Shown here: in pieces, positions 8,352-17,678 of the stretch
How positions within the stretch are numbered: position 1 is the stretch's first letter
How the letters are laid out: the number at the start of each line of letters is the position of its first letter
From: Atopostipes sp.
GTDB lineage: Bacteria; Bacillota; Bacilli; Lactobacillales; Carnobacteriaceae_A
Assembly: GCA_029257245.1 (NCBI GenBank)
Contig: JARICH010000103.1
Location: 1 to 40,327 of the forward strand
DNA: 40,327 bases
Direction of reading: 5' to 3'
Notes under the pieces: model-generated
What the model was told of the DNA's origin: nothing
The model's database searches: none
What the model saw: only the letters and a program-made list of their open reading frames with translations
Translations under genes and position numbers: made by a program

Positions 8352-9488
8352 ATGAAAGAGTCAAAAAAAGAAAATATAAAAGAAACAATATTTGGGCGGG
8401 ATATTTTAAATAATAAATTGGTGACTGTTTTATTAGTGGCCCTTCTTTTATTCACCACAGTCTTTGCTTTTACTAAAATTTCTTATTTATTTACCCCACT
8501 TGTACAAATCTTTTCGATTATTGGGACTCCAATCTTATTTGCGATTTTGTTTTATTACTTATTCATACCGATCGTAATTTACTTAGAAAGCAAGGGACTC
8601 AGTCGGAAGATGGCAGTTTGGCTCGTGTTTTTAGGAGTTTTTATCCTTTTAGCCTTAGCGATTACCTTTATTATTCCAGGAATTGGAGATCAATTTAGGG
8701 AGTTAATCGATAATTTCCCAAGGATCTGGGCGAATGTACTACATCAGATTGAGCAGCTTTTATATGATGAATGGTTGACGGAAGCTTATCAAACGATTCA
8801 AGAAACACAGATCTTGACTCGAATATCTGAACAACTCACAAATGTCTTTTCAGTGACGATTGGAAGCATTACAAGTGCAATTGGTATTGTGACTCGAATT
8901 AGTGTCACGCTTTTTACCGTACCTTTTATATTATATTATCTGTTAATTGATGGAGAACAATTAAAGAAAATGATCATGAAATATACACCGAATCGTGCAC
9001 GACCAGTGATGAAGAAATTTCTCTTTCAGGCAAGTGATCAAGTCGGCTCCTATGTTAGAGGAGAGTTGCTCGTTGCTATATCGGTAATGATTATGTTTTA
9101 TATTGGCTATCGAATCATTGGCTTAGAATACGCTTTGGTCTTATCCATATCGGCCGGTTTCTTAAACTTAATTCCTTATTTAGGGTCGATTCTATCTGCA
9201 GTTCCAGCGATGATTATTGGTGCCTTTGTTTCACCATTTAAATTACTACAGGTCATTTTAGTTCTGATGGTTGAGCAGTTTATTGAGGGGCGCTTTATCA
9301 GTCCACAGATTTTAGGAAATTCATTGAATATTCATCCGATCTTGATTCTCTTTATACTGTTGGTTTCAGGAAGTCTCTTTGGTTTTGTCGGATTAGTGTT
9401 TGGTGTTCCAGGATTTGCAGTAGTTCGTGTCCTCTGGCAATTGTTCTTTGATTGGTTTAGCGAAAATTTTGACTACTACAATGATTAA
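8352..9488 (+). CDS. AI-2E family permease (YtvI/PerM type)
   Basis: The 378-residue membrane protein belongs to the AI-2E transporter family; characterised members include an autoinducer-2 exporter and sodium/proton antiporters, so the substrate is open. About seven or eight hydrophobic segments are visible. A long soluble stretch of roughly 80 residues (about 115-195, with FRELIDNFPRIWANVLHQIEQL) follows the third. The C-terminal half has the family signatures GFLNLIPYLGSILSAVPA (about 270) and EQFIEGRFISPQILGNSLNIHPI (about 318-340). The start has GAGAGGAG 8-10 bases upstream. It is a single gene: its own promoter lies upstream and a promoter for the next unit starts 78 bases downstream. 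Confidence 0.93.
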   Translation: MKESKKENIKETIFGRDILNNKLVTVLLVALLLFTTVFAFTKISYLFTPLVQIFSIIGTPILFAILFYYLFIPIVIYLESKGLSRKMAVWLVFLGVFILLALAITFIIPGIGDQFRELIDNFPRIWANVLHQIEQLLYDEWLTEAYQTIQETQILTRISEQLTNVFSVTIGSITSAIGIVTRISVTLFTVPFILYYLLIDGEQLKKMIMKYTPNRARPVMKKFLFQASDQVGSYVRGELLVAISVMIMFYIGYRIIGLEYALVLSISAGFLNLIPYLGSILSAVPAMIIGAFVSPFKLLQVILVLMVEQFIEGRFISPQILGNSLNIHPILILFILLVSGSLFGFVGLVFGVPGFAVVRVLWQLFFDWFSENFDYYND

Positions 9489-9539
9489 GGATTTTCAGAG
9501 AAAGATATCCGCTTAAGCTAGAAATAAATAGGGGGACAC

Positions 9540-9569
9540 TCAAGCAAAATCATAACGGCTCTTGTTTGA
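9540..9569. promoter_or_regulatory. Inverted repeat over the tetR promoter, candidate operator
   Basis: TCAAGCAA (9540-9547) and TTGTTTGA (9562-9569) form an inverted repeat with one mismatch pair across 14 bases. The right arm covers the first four bases of the -35 box, a position where a bound TetR-type dimer would block transcription. Confidence 0.35.
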
Positions 9570-9594
9570 ATAGAAAAAATTAATCCCCTATAAT
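9566..9594 (+). promoter_or_regulatory. Promoter of the tetR-ABC exporter operon
   Basis: TTGAAT (9566-9571), a 17-base spacer and a perfect TATAAT (9589-9594). The next gene starts at 9640 with a strong ribosome site. Confidence 0.75.
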
Positions 9595-9639
9595 AAATAA
9601 TTGACTGCAAAAATCAAAAAATTCAGCTAGGAGGTCAAC

Positions 9640-10266
9640 ATGGTATCGAAAACATTTTTAAATTTAAAAGACGAGAAAAGAAACAGAATTATTCAAGCGG
9701 CATTGGCTGAATTTTCAAGAGTGCCAATGAATGAAGCCTCTGTCACCAATATTGTAAAAGAGGCAGCTATTTCCCGTGGAAGCTTTTACCAATATTTTGG
9801 TGGAAAAGAATCACTTTACCAGTATATTGTTCGAGATTTATACAGTAAACATCGCCAAGATTTGTATGAGAAAATTAAGTCAAACGGTGGAGATTTATAT
9901 CAGTCTCTTCTTGATTTTTATGGAGATTATATTGATGAGATTATGACTTCAGAATATTTTTCTTTTTATGAGAATACATTTTTACATGTAAATCATTATT
10001 TGATTGGACAAGAAGGAATCCTTAGCCTTTCAAATCGCTCATATAAAAGAAAAGTTGAACAAGAAGATTTCGTTTCACTTATTAATATGGATAATTTACG
10101 AACAGATTCGGAAGATGATTTACTTGAATTTATTTATTTTACAGTGAATTTGATTCATCAGATGGTTGTTGAAGGTTTCGTTAACGATTTATCGGGTGAA
10201 GAGATAAAAAAACGTTCCATGCGTGCAGTAAATTGGCTGTATTATGGAATTCAAGATGAAAATTAA
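9640..10266 (+). CDS. TetR/AcrR family transcriptional regulator
   Basis: The 208-residue protein has the TetR N-terminal DNA-binding domain: KRNRIIQAALAEFSR (about 13-27), then the helix-turn-helix in ASVTNIVKEAAISRGSFYQYFGGKESLYQYI (about 33-63). The rest is an all-helical ligand-binding domain without recognisable specificity. ATG follows AGGAGG by about six bases. It is the first gene of an operon with the two ABC exporter subunits (18-base gap), so it most likely represses this operon and responds to an exported compound. The repeat at 9540-9569 is a candidate operator. Confidence 0.93.
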   Translation: MVSKTFLNLKDEKRNRIIQAALAEFSRVPMNEASVTNIVKEAAISRGSFYQYFGGKESLYQYIVRDLYSKHRQDLYEKIKSNGGDLYQSLLDFYGDYIDEIMTSEYFSFYENTFLHVNHYLIGQEGILSLSNRSYKRKVEQEDFVSLINMDNLRTDSEDDLLEFIYFTVNLIHQMVVEGFVNDLSGEEIKKRSMRAVNWLYYGIQDEN

Positions 10267-10284
10267 AAGAAAGTAGAGGATAAA

Positions 10285-12009
10285 ATGAAGAGAGTAATAA
10301 AATTGCTGGATACAAAAAGGATGTTTTGGTTAGTTCTGTTTATTGTAATTCAAACAGTCGCTTTACTAGCTATTCCTACAGTATCAGCAAATATTGTGGA
10401 TTATGGGGTGGCTTTAGGAGATATTGACTATATCATCCGGTTTGGTGGCGTCATGATTCTCATTGCCCTGATAGGATTTGGAGCGGCGATTGCCAATGTT
10501 TATTTTGCAGCGACTGAATCGCAGGGAGTTGGAACAAGCCTCCGGAAAAAATTGTTTGATAAAATCATGTTTTTTTCTAGTGAAGAAATTAATGAATTTG
10601 GAACGTCAACTTTGATTACACGTACGACAAGTGATGTTTTGCAGGTTCAACAAGTACTCATGTTTTCTTTACGTTTGTTAATTTTAAATCCTCTGCGTAT
10701 CCTGATTGCTGCAGTATTAGCTTTTACAAGAAATCCAAGATTATCACTGATATTTATTGTGATTATTCCTATTTTGATTCTTTTTATTGCAATCGTCTTA
10801 CGAAAAGTGACTCCATTATTCCGTTCCTTACAGGTTAAAACGGATGAGTTAAACCGAGTATTTCGTGAAGGTTTAACAGGGATTCGGGTGATACGTGCAT
10901 TTAATCGAGAAGATTATGAAGAAGCACGATTTGATGAGGTAAACGAAGATTATAAAGATACTTCGATTTTATCACGAATGTACATGGCTACATTAAATCC
11001 AATCATGATTTTATTAGCCAGTGCTACGAGTATTATGATCATTTGGTTTGGTGGGCAACTCGTTAGTATGGATCAGATGCAAGTAGGTAACTTAATAGCC
11101 TTTACATCTTATTCAATTAATATTCTGATGGGAATTATGTCCATTGCAGTAATTATCACCATGTTACCGCGAGCACAAGTAGCAGTAGAAAGAATTTATG
11201 AAATTTTAGATGCAGAAGAAAGTATTGTTGATCCAGAAGAGCCAATAGAAATTGCAAAAGATGCTGGAGAAGTAACCCTAGAATTTGAAGATGTTTGTTT
11301 CCGTTACCCTGGTGCAGAAAAATTAGCTTTGAAGGATATTAGTTTTTCAATGAAAGCTGGAGAGAAATTAGCGATTATTGGTGGAACAGGAGCAGGGAAA
11401 TCATCTTTAGTCCAATTGATTCTCCGTTTATATGATATTGAATCAGGTTCAATTAAGATAAATGGTGTGGATATCCGTGAGATGTCACAAAGTTATTTAC
11501 GTCGTTTAATTGGTTTTGCCACCCAAGATGCTTTACTTTTCTCGGGAACGATTCGTGAAAACCTGACTTATGGAAATGCCAATGCTAGTGACGATGAACT
11601 TTGGGAAGCACTAGAAATTGCTCAAGGATATGATTTTGTCTCAAATTTACCAAATCAATTAGATTCACGAGTGGAACAAGGTGGATCCAATTTTTCTGGA
11701 GGGCAACGTCAACGTTTGAGTATTGCTCGAACTTTAGTAACTGAAGCAGATATATTAGTCTTTGATGATTCTTTTTCAGCATTAGACTTTCAAACAGATG
11801 CTCGATTGCGAGCTGCTTTAGGACCTGTTACAACGGACAAATTAGTCATGATTATTGCTCAGAGAATTAATACCGTAGCAGATGCAGACCAAATCTTAGT
11901 ATTGGATAATGGACGTTTGGTCGGACAAGGGAATCATGAGGAACTGAAAGAAAATAATGAAGTATACCGCGAGATTATGGAATCACAAATGAAAGGAGAC
12001 GATATTTAA
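10285..12009 (+). CDS. ABC multidrug-type exporter, subunit with degenerate ATPase site
   Basis: Half-transporter of 574 residues: six membrane segments (about 1-310) followed by an ATPase domain (about 335-570). Walker A is GGTGAGKSS (about 366), the Q-loop ATQDALLF, and the signature NFSGGQRQR (about 468). Walker B reads LVFDDSFSALD, with Asp where the catalytic Glu belongs, and the switch His is Gln (IIAQRINTV). This is the known pattern of the degenerate partner in heterodimeric exporters such as EfrCD, LmrCD and BmrCD, where its signature completes the active site of the partner. The stop overlaps the next gene by one base (TAATG), consistent with equimolar synthesis. The substrate is unknown; export of drugs or lipids is likely. 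Confidence 0.94.
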   Translation: MKRVIKLLDTKRMFWLVLFIVIQTVALLAIPTVSANIVDYGVALGDIDYIIRFGGVMILIALIGFGAAIANVYFAATESQGVGTSLRKKLFDKIMFFSSEEINEFGTSTLITRTTSDVLQVQQVLMFSLRLLILNPLRILIAAVLAFTRNPRLSLIFIVIIPILILFIAIVLRKVTPLFRSLQVKTDELNRVFREGLTGIRVIRAFNREDYEEARFDEVNEDYKDTSILSRMYMATLNPIMILLASATSIMIIWFGGQLVSMDQMQVGNLIAFTSYSINILMGIMSIAVIITMLPRAQVAVERIYEILDAEESIVDPEEPIEIAKDAGEVTLEFEDVCFRYPGAEKLALKDISFSMKAGEKLAIIGGTGAGKSSLVQLILRLYDIESGSIKINGVDIREMSQSYLRRLIGFATQDALLFSGTIRENLTYGNANASDDELWEALEIAQGYDFVSNLPNQLDSRVEQGGSNFSGGQRQRLSIARTLVTEADILVFDDSFSALDFQTDARLRAALGPVTTDKLVMIIAQRINTVADADQILVLDNGRLVGQGNHEELKENNEVYREIMESQMKGDDI

Positions 12010-13889
12010 TGGCTAAAGAAGAATCAACTGGTTATTTGCGTGCTCAAAAACCAAGCGATTTTTGGGGAACCGTTAAGCGTTTATTAGTTTATATGGCTAA
12101 ACGTTCCTGGGCATTATTTGCTGTCGTTTTCTTTGCTTCAGGTTCGGCAATTATTTCCGCCGCGAAGCCTGGTTTACTAGGGCGAGCCACAACGATCATA
12201 TTTGATGGTTTTCTAGAAGGAACGGCTTTAAGGGAAGCAGGAGAACAAATTGATGTGCATCCGATTGACTTTGGAGCCATTGCTCAAATTGCAAGAATAT
12301 TTATAGTGTTGTTAGTGGTGCAGGCAATTTTTAACTATGTCCAAAACTACTTAACCGCTATTGTTGCACAGCGAACGGTTTACGAATTAAGACGAGACTT
12401 AAAAGAGAAATTAGGTAACTTACCCATTCAATATTTTGATACGCATTCAGTTGGAGATGTGATGTCACGAGCTGTAAATGATATGGAGCAAATTGCGAAT
12501 ACCTTGCAACGATCTTTAGCAGAATTTATTATGGCAGTTATGACCTTTATTGCCGTCTTAATTGCGATGTTAACGGTAGACGTAACGATGTCCTTTATTG
12601 TCTTTGCAAGTGCAGGATTAAGTGCTGCTTTCATCGCATTTATCGCCCCACGCTCACAAAGAAAATTTGCTGAACAACAGAGATTGGTTGGGAAATTGAA
12701 TGACCAGGTGGAAGAAGTTTACTCAGGTCATACAGTAGTCCGAACTTACAATCGTGAATTAGCTGAAGTAGAGACATTAGAAGAAGAAAGTAATCGGTTA
12801 TACGATGCTTCATGGAAAGCACAATTTTATTCAAACTTAATGATGCCAGCTGTAAACTTTGCCCGTGACTTAGGAGTCTTTGGGATTACACTCTATGGTG
12901 GTTTTGGAGTCATTAATGGAACGGTTCCTTTAGGAAACGTACAAGCTTTTATCCAGTTTGTTAACCGATTTTCACAGCCTGTTCGTCAAGTAGCGAACTT
13001 AGCAAACAACATTCAAATTACCATTGCTGCAGTAGAACGTGTTTTTGAAACATTGGATCAACCAGAAATGGAAGAAATTGTTTCAAATGTCGAAGAAAAA
13101 GAAAATACTCCTTATATCATTGAATTCGAACATGTTGAATTTGGATACAACAGTTCAGAAGAATTATTGATGACTGACTTTAATTTACAAGTAGAAGCTG
13201 GAGAAATGGTGGCTATCGTAGGGCCAACTGGGGCTGGTAAATCAACTTTGATTAACTTACTTGAACGTTTCTATGATGTAAGTGGTGGAAGCATTCGCTA
13301 CAATGGAAAAGATATTCGAGATATGGATCGACGTGAATTACGTAAGCATTTTTCAATGGTTTTACAAGACACTTGGCTCTTCAATGGAACGATTTGGGAT
13401 AACATTGCTTACGGATATGAAGGGGCTAGCGATGAAGAAATTCTGGAAGTCGCAAAAGCAGCTTATGTAGATGATTTTGTCCGTCGTTTACCAAAAGGTT
13501 ATGACACCATCTTGAACGAAGAGGGGACGAATATTTCACAAGGACAGAAGCAGTTAATAACCATTGCGCGAGCATTTTTAGCTGATCCAGAAATTTTAAT
13601 TCTGGACGAAGCAACTTCTTCCGTTGATACACGGACAGAAGTCCAGATCCAAAAAGCGATGGAAGTTGTCTTAGAAGGTCGAACCAGTTTTGTAGTGGCT
13701 CACCGCTTATCAACGATTCGTGATGCAGATAAAATTATCGTCATGGATGAGGGAGATGTGATGGAAACAGGAACCCACGATGAATTACTAGAAGCCGATG
13801 GTTTCTATGCTGTCCTTCACAATGCTCAATTTATGGGAGCAGAAGACTTAGATATTGAAGATAGTGACTATACATTTGGAACGACTTAA
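12009..13889 (+). CDS. ABC multidrug-type exporter, catalytic subunit
   Basis: Partner of the preceding half-transporter, 626 residues. It has an N-terminal cytoplasmic extension of about 30 residues, six membrane segments with a longer first external loop (about 55-95), and an ATPase domain from about 375. Walker A is GPTGAGKST (about 405), the Q-loop VLQDTWLFNG, Walker B ILILDEATSSVD with the catalytic Glu, and the H-loop VVAHRLST. The signature is NISQGQKQL in place of SGGQ. It pairs with the defective Walker B of the first subunit to form the silent site, while this subunit's own Walker motifs form the active one. The length and the acidic C-terminus (EDLDIEDSDY) match the LmrD/EfrD side. 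An SD-like GGAG sits inside the end of the previous gene. Confidence 0.95.
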   Translation: MAKEESTGYLRAQKPSDFWGTVKRLLVYMAKRSWALFAVVFFASGSAIISAAKPGLLGRATTIIFDGFLEGTALREAGEQIDVHPIDFGAIAQIARIFIVLLVVQAIFNYVQNYLTAIVAQRTVYELRRDLKEKLGNLPIQYFDTHSVGDVMSRAVNDMEQIANTLQRSLAEFIMAVMTFIAVLIAMLTVDVTMSFIVFASAGLSAAFIAFIAPRSQRKFAEQQRLVGKLNDQVEEVYSGHTVVRTYNRELAEVETLEEESNRLYDASWKAQFYSNLMMPAVNFARDLGVFGITLYGGFGVINGTVPLGNVQAFIQFVNRFSQPVRQVANLANNIQITIAAVERVFETLDQPEMEEIVSNVEEKENTPYIIEFEHVEFGYNSSEELLMTDFNLQVEAGEMVAIVGPTGAGKSTLINLLERFYDVSGGSIRYNGKDIRDMDRRELRKHFSMVLQDTWLFNGTIWDNIAYGYEGASDEEILEVAKAAYVDDFVRRLPKGYDTILNEEGTNISQGQKQLITIARAFLADPEILILDEATSSVDTRTEVQIQKAMEVVLEGRTSFVVAHRLSTIRDADKIIVMDEGDVMETGTHDELLEADGFYAVLHNAQFMGAEDLDIEDSDYTFGTT

Positions 13890-13907
13890 TATGCTAGCAA
13901 AAATAAG

Positions 13908-13941
13908 AGCTCTGGTAACTTTTCAGTTACTAGGGCTTTTT
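13908..13941 (+). terminator. Terminator of the ABC exporter operon
   Basis: Twelve-bp stem (13908-13919 with 13926-13937, two G-T pairs), a TTTTCA loop and a T-run. Confidence 0.88.
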
Positions 13942-13977
13942 AATCTTATAAAGAAAAATAATCAGTCATAAATAAAA

Positions 13978-14007
13978 TTGGCTTTTTAGTCCATCATTCG
14001 TTATAAT
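13978..14007 (+). promoter_or_regulatory. Promoter of the tdk operon
   Basis: TTGGCT (13978-13983), an 18-base spacer and a perfect TATAAT (14002-14007). The predicted start of the RNA, near 14014, would fall inside the GAAGGA before ATG 14024. This favours ATG 14042 as the tdk start. Confidence 0.7.
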
Positions 14008-14041
14008 TTTGAAGGAATAATGAATGGAAAGGTTGGAGAAA

Positions 14042-14632
14042 ATGGCGCAATTATATTTTAAGTACGGAGCAATGAATAGTGGAAAGTCTTTTGAATTATT
14101 AAAAGTAGCGCATAACTATGAAGAACAGGATAAGTCGGTCAGACTGTTTACAAGTGGAATGGATGATCGAGACGGAGTGGGAATGGTTTCCAGTCGAATT
14201 GGAATGCGCCGTGAAGCACAACCAGTCGTTAAAGACACGAATATTTATGAACACATCCTTCAGGAACAGGAAAAAGAAAAGATTTGGTGTGTACTGGTTG
14301 ATGAAGCCCAGTTTTTAACCAAAGAGCATGTCTTTCAACTAACGAAAATTGTCGATGAATTAAAGATTCCAGTGATGGCCTTTGGTTTAAAGAATGATTT
14401 TATGAACCATCTTTTTGAAGGATCTGAATACTTATTATTATACGCAGAAAAAATTGAAGAAATTAAAACGATTTGCTGGTACTGCGGCAAAAAAGCCATC
14501 ATGAACTTGCGAATCAGTGACGGAACACCTGTCTATGAAGGGGACCAAATTCAAATCGGTGGGAATGAAAGCTATTTCCCAGTTTGTCGCCGTCATTATT
14601 TTAACCCAGTTATTGAAGAAAGAAGTGAATAA
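14042..14632 (+). CDS. tdk: Thymidine kinase, type II
   Basis: Tdk phosphorylates thymidine to dTMP in nucleotide salvage. The 196-residue protein has the P-loop YGAMNSGKS at residues 8-16, Walker [10 protein letters not shown] near 84-92, AFGLKNDF near 112, and four zinc ligands: CWYC near 147-150 and the later CRRH. I place the start at 14042 because the family begins [15 protein letters not shown] and the promoter would transcribe from about 14014. ATG 14024 would add six residues and has a better-spaced GAAGGA, but this site would be at the very end of the RNA. Two bases separate it from prfA, the usual tdk-prfA-prmC order in Lactobacillales. Confidence 0.95.
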   Translation: MAQLYFKYGAMNSGKSFELLKVAHNYEEQDKSVRLFTSGMDDRDGVGMVSSRIGMRREAQPVVKDTNIYEHILQEQEKEKIWCVLVDEAQFLTKEHVFQLTKIVDELKIPVMAFGLKNDFMNHLFEGSEYLLLYAEKIEEIKTICWYCGKKAIMNLRISDGTPVYEGDQIQIGGNESYFPVCRRHYFNPVIEERSE

Positions 14633-14634
14633 AA

Positions 14635-15705
14635 ATGGATATTTTTGAACAGCTTGAACATGTAGATCTACGTTATAAAGAAATTAATTCCATGTTAAGT
14701 GATCCTGAAATAACAAAAGATACCAATAAATTGACCGCATTAAGTAAAGAAGAGGGCGAGTTAAGAGAAACCGTCCAAGAATTTCAAAAGTTAAAAGAAG
14801 TAACTAAAGAATTACAAGATATTGAAGAAATGCTGAATGAATCGTTGGATCCAGAAATGAAAGAATTAGCTGAAATGGAACAAGAAGAAATGGCTGCTGA
14901 GAAAGAAGCACTCGAAGAAAAGCTAAAATTACTTCTCATTCCTAAAGATGAAAATGATGGGAAAAATATCATCATGGAAATTCGGGGAGCAGCAGGCGGA
15001 GATGAAGCCCAATTATTCGCGGGTGATTTATTCCATATGTACCAAAAATATGCCGATCATCAAGGCTGGAAAACAGAAATACTTGAGGCAAGCTCAACCA
15101 GTATTGGAGACTTTAAAGAAATTATCTTGTCCATTAGTGGGAAAGACGTCTATTCAAAATTAAAATTTGAAAGTGGTGCCCACCGGGTACAGAGAATTCC
15201 AGAAACTGAATCGCAAGGACGAGTTCATACATCGACAGCGACTGTAGTTGCTTTACCAGAAGTCGAAGAGGTCGAAGTAAATATTGATCCCTCGGATATT
15301 CGTGTGGATATTTATCGAGCGAGTGGAGCCGGTGGACAGCACGTTAACATGACCGACTCGGCTGTTCGTTTAACACACGAACCGACTGGTATTATAGTTG
15401 CCATGCAAGACGAACGTTCACAACTTAAAAACCGAGAAAAAGCAATGAAAGTTCTTCGTTCCCGTGTATATGATTATTATGAACGAGCAGCCCAAGCCGA
15501 GGTCGATGCCGAAAGAAAATCAACGATTGGAACAGGAGATCGTTCAGAACGCATTCGAACCTATAATTATCCACAAGGAAGAGTAACGGACCACCGTATT
15601 AATTTAACGGTCCATAAGCTTGAGCAAGTGTTGGATGGAGACTTAGACGAGATTATCGAAGAACTCTCTCTTCAAAGTCAGGTTGAACGACTTGAGGGAC
15701 TGTAA
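14635..15705 (+). CDS. prfA: Peptide chain release factor 1
   Basis: RF1 reads UAA and UAG stop codons in the ribosome and triggers release of the finished protein. The 356-residue protein has a coiled-coil N-terminal domain (to about 110). Its codon-reading PxT tripeptide lies in [10 protein letters not shown] (about 187-196), which separates RF1 from the SPF type of RF2. The catalytic GGQ motif is at residues 233-235 ([18 protein letters not shown]). The ribosome site is weak (GAAGTGA), and the two-base gap from tdk suggests coupled translation. The next gene, prmC, methylates the GGQ glutamine. Confidence 0.97.
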   Translation: MDIFEQLEHVDLRYKEINSMLSDPEITKDTNKLTALSKEEGELRETVQEFQKLKEVTKELQDIEEMLNESLDPEMKELAEMEQEEMAAEKEALEEKLKLLLIPKDENDGKNIIMEIRGAAGGDEAQLFAGDLFHMYQKYADHQGWKTEILEASSTSIGDFKEIILSISGKDVYSKLKFESGAHRVQRIPETESQGRVHTSTATVVALPEVEEVEVNIDPSDIRVDIYRASGAGGQHVNMTDSAVRLTHEPTGIIVAMQDERSQLKNREKAMKVLRSRVYDYYERAAQAEVDAERKSTIGTGDRSERIRTYNYPQGRVTDHRINLTVHKLEQVLDGDLDEIIEELSLQSQVERLEGL

Positions 15706-15706
15706 A

Positions 15707-16561
15707 ATGTTTCAATTAGGAAAAGAAAAAGTCACTTACTTTGAAGTCCTCAAAAGGGCTTCTTCTTTTTTGACTAAAAAGGGCGAATCAGCTTTTGTTG
15801 CGGAATGGCTCATGAGAGAAAGGCTATCCTGGACAAAGACTGATTTAGTAAGACACTATTCACTCATTATGCCTCGAAAAGAAATAGAAACTTTCCAAGT
15901 GGATATTCAGCAATTTACAAAAGGAAAACCGATGCAACAAATTATTGGTCATGATTGGTTTTATAATCGAAAGTTCAGCGTGACAGAAGATACTTTAATT
16001 CCCAGACCCGAGACAGAAGAATGGATGGATCGATTACTAAAAAGCTTACCAAATCGGCCATTAAAAGTATTAGATATCGGGACTGGAACGGGTGTACTAG
16101 CCATCACGCAGAAATTAGAGCGACCCGAAGATGAAGTGACAGCAGTGGACATTAGTAGAAAAGCTTTAGCAGTAGCTAAAAAGAATGGTGAAAATCTGCA
16201 AGCTCAAATCAATTGGATAGAAAGTGATCTCTTTGAAGAATTAACAGGACAAAGATTTGATTTAATCCTTTCCAATCCCCCCTACATCAGTCAAGATGAA
16301 ATCGGCTTAATGGATCAGTCGGTCTTGGACTATGAGCCAAAAGAGGCTCTGTTTGCTGAAAACGAGGGCTTAGCCATTTATGAAAGACTAGCGGAAAATA
16401 TTAGTCAATACTTAAATAAAGAGTTTATGATAGCCTTAGAAATTGGTTATGCACAGGGTGAAGCAGTCACTAAACTATTTAAAGAGCATTTACCAGCAGG
16501 AAAGTTGGAAATATGGCAAGATTTCAGTGGATTAGACCGTTTAGTGTGGATTAAGTCCTGA
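15707..16561 (+). CDS. prmC: Release factor glutamine N5-methyltransferase
   Basis: PrmC methylates the Gln of the GGQ motif of RF1 and RF2 with S-adenosylmethionine and so speeds termination. The 284-residue protein has an N-terminal helical domain that holds the release factor (about 1-85), the SAM site VLDIGTGTGVLAI near 117-129, and the catalytic NPPY motif in LSNPPYISQDE near 190. ATG 15707 is one base after the prfA stop, with GAGGG eight bases upstream. A longer frame from TTG 15683 would overlap prfA and lacks a ribosome site. Its stop codon abuts the first of a series of DnaA boxes. Confidence 0.95.
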   Translation: MFQLGKEKVTYFEVLKRASSFLTKKGESAFVAEWLMRERLSWTKTDLVRHYSLIMPRKEIETFQVDIQQFTKGKPMQQIIGHDWFYNRKFSVTEDTLIPRPETEEWMDRLLKSLPNRPLKVLDIGTGTGVLAITQKLERPEDEVTAVDISRKALAVAKKNGENLQAQINWIESDLFEELTGQRFDLILSNPPYISQDEIGLMDQSVLDYEPKEALFAENEGLAIYERLAENISQYLNKEFMIALEIGYAQGEAVTKLFKEHLPAGKLEIWQDFSGLDRLVWIKS

Positions 16562-16563
16562 AC

Positions 16564-16655
16564 TGTGGATAAAGCCTGTGGACAAGTGTGGATAACTAAA
16601 GAAATTGTTGATTTTATGGCAAATTAATTGGGGATAGAGCAAATACTTATGCACA
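16564..16655. promoter_or_regulatory. Cluster of DnaA boxes between prmC and tsaC
   Basis: Three boxes on one strand lie close together: TGTGGATAA (16564-16572), TGTGGACAA (16577-16585) and TGTGGATAA (16587-16595). A fourth, TTATGCACA (16647-16655), lies on the other strand. The consensus is TTATCCACA, or TGTGGATAA read on the opposite strand: boxes 1 and 3 are perfect, 2 and 4 have one mismatch each. A 7-of-9 match, GGTGGAAAA, is at 16660-16668. The cluster fills most of the 130-base gap. No dnaA or dnaN gene is near, so it is not the usual oriC. It may titrate DnaA or control the genes that follow. Confidence 0.8.
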
Positions 16656-16691
16656 GGCCGGTGGAAAAGATAGAATAAAGGAGTAAGATGG

Positions 16692-17672
16692 ATGAAAACA
16701 GAACATTTTTATGAAGACCAGATCGAACAAGCTGCGAAATTAATTCAAGAGGGTAAGACTGTCGCATTTCCAACGGATACTGTTTATGGTTTAGGAGCCG
16801 ATGCAAGAAATGAAGAAGCAGTTCAGAAAATTTTCACTGCTAAAAGCAGGCCAGCTGATCGAGCACTGACTATCTTACTCTCTGATAAAGAAATGATTAA
16901 TCAATACGCCAAAAACATACCAAAAGAGGCATTCTTATTAGTTAATCATTTTTGGCCCGGACCTTTAACTATCGTGTTAGAAGCTAAAGATAATTTAGCA
17001 CCTGCAGTGACGGCTGGCTTAAAGACAATTGGGATGCGGATGCCGGCTGATCCCATTGCCTTAAAATTTATTGAAACTTGTGGTATTCCACTAGCCACAC
17101 CAAGTGCGAATCTAAGTGGTCGTCCGAGTCCGACGACAGCTGAACATGTATTAGTAGATTTAGAGGGAAAGATAGCGGGAATAATCGATGGTGGTGAAAC
17201 GGATTCAGGAATTGAATCGACTGTCTTGGATTTATCAAATCCAGAGAAGCCAATCATTTTAAGACCAGGTGCCATCACCAAAGGTCAAATTGAGAGATTA
17301 CTTGCTAAAAAAGTCATAACAAATGAAAAAAAAAGCACTAACAAAAAAGAAGAAAAACATTATCAACCCCTAATCCCTATTTATCTGGTACAATCGGATT
17401 GGCCAGAAGCTTTCGAACAAATGAAAGAAGAGAAAGTTGCTTTGTTAGCTAGTGAAGAAGTAATTGAAAAATATGGTAAAGTGGCGATAGATAGCTATTC
17501 CCTTGGGAAAAAAAAGGCGATAAAAGAAGCACAGAAATCATTTTTTAAAGCCATTCGTATACTTGAAAAATCAGAGGCAACAGTGATTTTAGTCGAACTT
17601 TATCCAGAGAATGAAGCAAGTGCAGCCTATCTTAACCGTTTGGAAAAAGCAGCGGCTGGCAAAATAATCTAA
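16692..17672 (+). CDS. Threonylcarbamoyl-AMP synthase, Sua5 type (YwlC)
   Basis: This enzyme makes threonylcarbamoyl-AMP from threonine, bicarbonate and ATP, the first step of the t6A37 modification of tRNAs that read ANN codons. The 326-residue protein has the YrdC domain (about 1-205) with GKTVAFPTDTVYGLGADA near 21-38, KSRPADRALTILL near 51-63, TPSANLSGRPSPT near 136-148, and ESTVLDLS. A Lys-rich linker (about 215-228) leads to the smaller C-terminal Sua5 domain, so it is the long Sua5 form. ATG follows AAAGGAG (16677-16683) by eight bases. A DnaA-box cluster lies immediately upstream. Downstream is an AT-rich inverted repeat before upp. Confidence 0.94.
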   Translation: MKTEHFYEDQIEQAAKLIQEGKTVAFPTDTVYGLGADARNEEAVQKIFTAKSRPADRALTILLSDKEMINQYAKNIPKEAFLLVNHFWPGPLTIVLEAKDNLAPAVTAGLKTIGMRMPADPIALKFIETCGIPLATPSANLSGRPSPTTAEHVLVDLEGKIAGIIDGGETDSGIESTVLDLSNPEKPIILRPGAITKGQIERLLAKKVITNEKKSTNKKEEKHYQPLIPIYLVQSDWPEAFEQMKEEKVALLASEEVIEKYGKVAIDSYSLGKKKAIKEAQKSFFKAIRILEKSEATVILVELYPENEASAAYLNRLEKAAAGKII

Positions 17673-17678
17673 AATACT

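Noticed and set aside
10285-13889. Missing catalytic Glu and switch His in the first ABC subunit as a sign of decay
   Set aside because: The partner subunit has the complementary altered signature and intact catalytic residues. This is the established design of heterodimeric exporters such as EfrCD and LmrCD.
16946-17281. 111-codon minus-strand frame inside tsaC
   Set aside because: Antisense to an intact conserved gene, with no ribosome site.
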